Source: Pseudofrankia inefficax | Lineage (GTDB): Bacteria; Actinomycetota; Actinomycetes; Frankiales; Frankiaceae | Length of the DNA: 64,000 nt | NCBI RefSeq assembly: GCF_000166135.1 | Contig: NC_014666.1 | Coordinates: forward strand, 1,674,001 to 1,738,000 | Direction of reading: 5' to 3' | Shown here: piece by piece, positions 62,346 through 64,000 of the stretch | Layout of the letters: each line of letters starts with the position of its first letter | How positions within the stretch are numbered: the stretch's first letter is position 1 | Made by a program: the position numbers and the translations under genes | The notes under the pieces: model-generated | The model's database searches: none | What the model was told of the DNA's origin: nothing | What the model saw: only the letters and a program-made list of their open reading frames with translations

Positions 62346-64000
62346 GTGTCCCCTCTGACCACGAGCGCGTTCGACCTCCCGGCGCACCTCGCCGCCAAGG
62401 CCGACCCGGCCCTGATCGCCGGCGACGAACAGCATTTCGTGGCGATCGCGGACAGCCTCGCGGAGTCGATCGCCGACCTGTCCGACCGCCTCGACGCCGA
62501 GCGCCGGGCTCCCGGCGGCAAGGGCCAGGCGGCGATGGACCGGGACCTGGAGGTCCACCGGCTGACCGCCCGGCTGCGCACCCTGCGCCGCTTCGGCCTG
62601 GACCTCTGCCTCGGCCGCATCGTGAGCGCGGACAGCCCGGAGCCGGTGTACGTCGGGCGGCTCGGCCTCACCGACCGCGCCGGGCGCCGGCTGCTGCTCG
62701 ACTGGCGCTCGCCCGCGGCGGAGCCGTTCTTCGGGGCGACCCACGCCAACCCGATGGGCCTGGCCAGCCGCCGCCGGTACCGCTGGGCCCGGGGCCGGAT
62801 CAGCGACTACTGGGACGAGGTGTTCACCTCGGACGGGTTCGAGGGCCATGCCGCCCTCGACGACCAGTCCGCCTTCATCGCCAGTCTGGGCGGCAACCGC
62901 ACCGCGCGGATGCGGGATGTGCTCGGCACGATCCAGGCCGACCAGGACGCCATCATCCGGGCCGGATCGCGCGGCGCGCTCGTCGTCGACGGCGGTCCGG
63001 GCACCGGGAAGACCGTCGTCGCGCTGCACCGGTCCGCCTACCTGCTCTACTCCGACCCGCGCCTCGGCCACCGCCGGGGTGGGGTGCTGTTCGTCGGCCC
63101 GCACCAGCCCTACCTGGCCTACGTCGCCGATGTCCTGCCCAGCCTCGGCGAGGAGGGCGTGCAGACCTGCACCCTGCGGGATCTCGTCGCCGAGGGCGCC
63201 ACGGCGACGGTCGAGGCCGACCCGGCGGTGGCCCGGCTGAAGGCGTCCGCGGACCTGGTGAAGGCGATCGAGGCGGCCGTCCGGTTCTACGAGGAGCCGC
63301 CGACCGAGGGCATGACGGTCACCATCGACGGCGCCGACACCTGGCTGAGCGCCGAGGACTGGGCCGAGGCGTTCGAGGCGGCTGAACCGGGCCTGACCCA
63401 CAACGAGGCCCGCGACAAGATCCTGGAGGCGCTGCTCACGATCCTGACGGACAAGCAGGCCGGCGACCTCCCGCCACGGCTGCTGCGCCGCGCGCTCCTG
63501 CAGAACAAGGAGCTGCTCGGGACGCTGAACAGCGCCTGGCCGCTGCTGGAGGCGGCCGACCTCGTCGCCGACCTGTGGTCGGTCCCCGCCTACCTTCGCA
63601 AGTGCGCCCCGTGGCTGTCAGCGGCCGACGTCCAGAGGCTGCGGCGCCGGGACGCCCAGGCCTGGACGGTGTCCGACCTGCCGCTCCTGGACGCGGCCCG
63701 CCAGCGGCTCGGCGACCCGGCTGCCTCCCGGCGCCGACGTCAGCGCTCGGCTGCCGTCGCCGCGGAGCGCGAGGGGATGGCGCGGGTCGTCGACAACCTG
63801 ATCCAGTCCGACGACGACGGCGAGGGCGTGGTGACGATCCTGCGCGGCGAGGACATCCAGACCCACTGGGTGGACGAGGACGCGCTGGCCGAGCCGGACC
63901 GGGACGTGCTCGCCGGGCCGTTCGCGCACGTCGTCGTGGACGAGGCCCAGGAGCTCACCGACGCGGAATGGCAGATGCTGCTGCTGCGCTGCCCGTCCCG
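62346..64000 (+). CDS. helR: HelR-type RNA polymerase-associated helicase, 3' end outside window
   Basis: About 551 residues are visible from GTG 62346, with a G-run as ribosome site. The N-terminal coiled part (DSLAESIADLSDRLDAERRA) is the arm that enters the RNA polymerase secondary channel in HelD-type proteins. Then come YVGRLGLTD, LLLDWRSPAAEPFFGATHAN and the UvrD-like Walker A VDGGPGTGKTVVALHRSAYL, and motif II VVVDEAQELTDAEW near the edge. HelR displaces rifamycin from RNA polymerase and gives tolerance; the RAE upstream supports HelR over plain HelD. The C-terminal motor part lies beyond the window. Confidence 0.88.
   Translation, partial: MSPLTTSAFDLPAHLAAKADPALIAGDEQHFVAIADSLAESIADLSDRLDAERRAPGGKGQAAMDRDLEVHRLTARLRTLRRFGLDLCLGRIVSADSPEPVYVGRLGLTDRAGRRLLLDWRSPAAEPFFGATHANPMGLASRRRYRWARGRISDYWDEVFTSDGFEGHAALDDQSAFIASLGGNRTARMRDVLGTIQADQDAIIRAGSRGALVVDGGPGTGKTVVALHRSAYLLYSDPRLGHRRGGVLFVGPHQPYLAYVADVLPSLGEEGVQTCTLRDLVAEGATATVEADPAVARLKASADLVKAIEAAVRFYEEPPTEGMTVTIDGADTWLSAEDWAEAFEAAEPGLTHNEARDKILEALLTILTDKQAGDLPPRLLRRALLQNKELLGTLNSAWPLLEAADLVADLWSVPAYLRKCAPWLSAADVQRLRRRDAQAWTVSDLPLLDAARQRLGDPAASRRRRQRSAAVAAEREGMARVVDNLIQSDDDGEGVVTILRGEDIQTHWVDEDALAEPDRDVLAGPFAHVVVDEAQELTDAEWQMLLLRCPS

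Overview
The window reads as chromosomal DNA from a very GC-rich actinobacterium, most likely a filamentous one of the Frankia/Pseudofrankia type. Evidence is the dense GC-rich coding, frequent GTG starts, a complete conservon (kinase, roadblock, DUF742, GTPase), a DUF574-type methyltransferase, an actinobacterial small family-A DNA polymerase, ESX-type secretion genes and a HelR-type RNA polymerase helicase. The genus is inference. I saw no tRNA, rRNA, CRISPR array, transposase or integrase.

Layout. 1-3.8 kb: the 5' part of a siderophore-interacting protein behind a 16-bp palindrome, an RCK-pore-RCK potassium channel and a DUF4389 membrane protein. 4.1-15.8 kb: a type VII secretion (ESX) polymorphic-toxin locus. 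A plus-strand EccC-like FHA/FtsK ATPase converges on a minus-strand run of a small helical protein, an unknown protein, a WXG100-like protein, a 1572-residue ESX/RHS toxin and its presumed immunity gene. The toxin tip and immunity gene are visibly less GC-rich than the RHS body. 16.3-22.1 kb: SRPBCC/ArsR pair, DNA polymerase, truncated haemoglobin, SnoaL-like protein and an ABC ATPase. 22.1-28.9 kb: a LuxR-type regulator, then the conservon with a thioesterase-like protein that has lost its nucleophile serine. 28.9-32.3 kb: a 2OG-Fe(II) oxygenase and a NACHT-type STAND ATPase, a candidate defence gene.

32.5-38.9 kb: an acyl-CoA catabolic cluster (two divergent acyl-CoA dehydrogenases, enoyl-CoA hydratase, acyl-CoA synthetase, thiolase-like protein) around an operator that fits the published KstR consensus. 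38.9-41.6 kb: NarL-type two-component pair. 41.9-45.7 kb: membrane protein, lipoprotein, FMN-dependent hydroxyacid oxidase and an S51 peptidase. 45.9-51.7 kb: a transglutaminase-like membrane protein with Ser at the Cys position, and a PKD-repeat surface protein. 51.9-57.4 kb: methyltransferase, PPOX protein, LarA-like protein, amidohydrolase and LysR regulator.

57.5-64 kb: a diguanylate cyclase converges on a LOV-GAF-PP2C phosphatase. The phosphatase lies just behind bluB, which has a cobalamin riboswitch. At the right edge a helR-type gene is preceded by a near-perfect rifamycin-associated element (RAE).

A family of 73-bp imperfect palindromes, starting and ending in GATC, occurs three times, plus one half copy, always at gene 3' ends. 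It is explained by no gene here.
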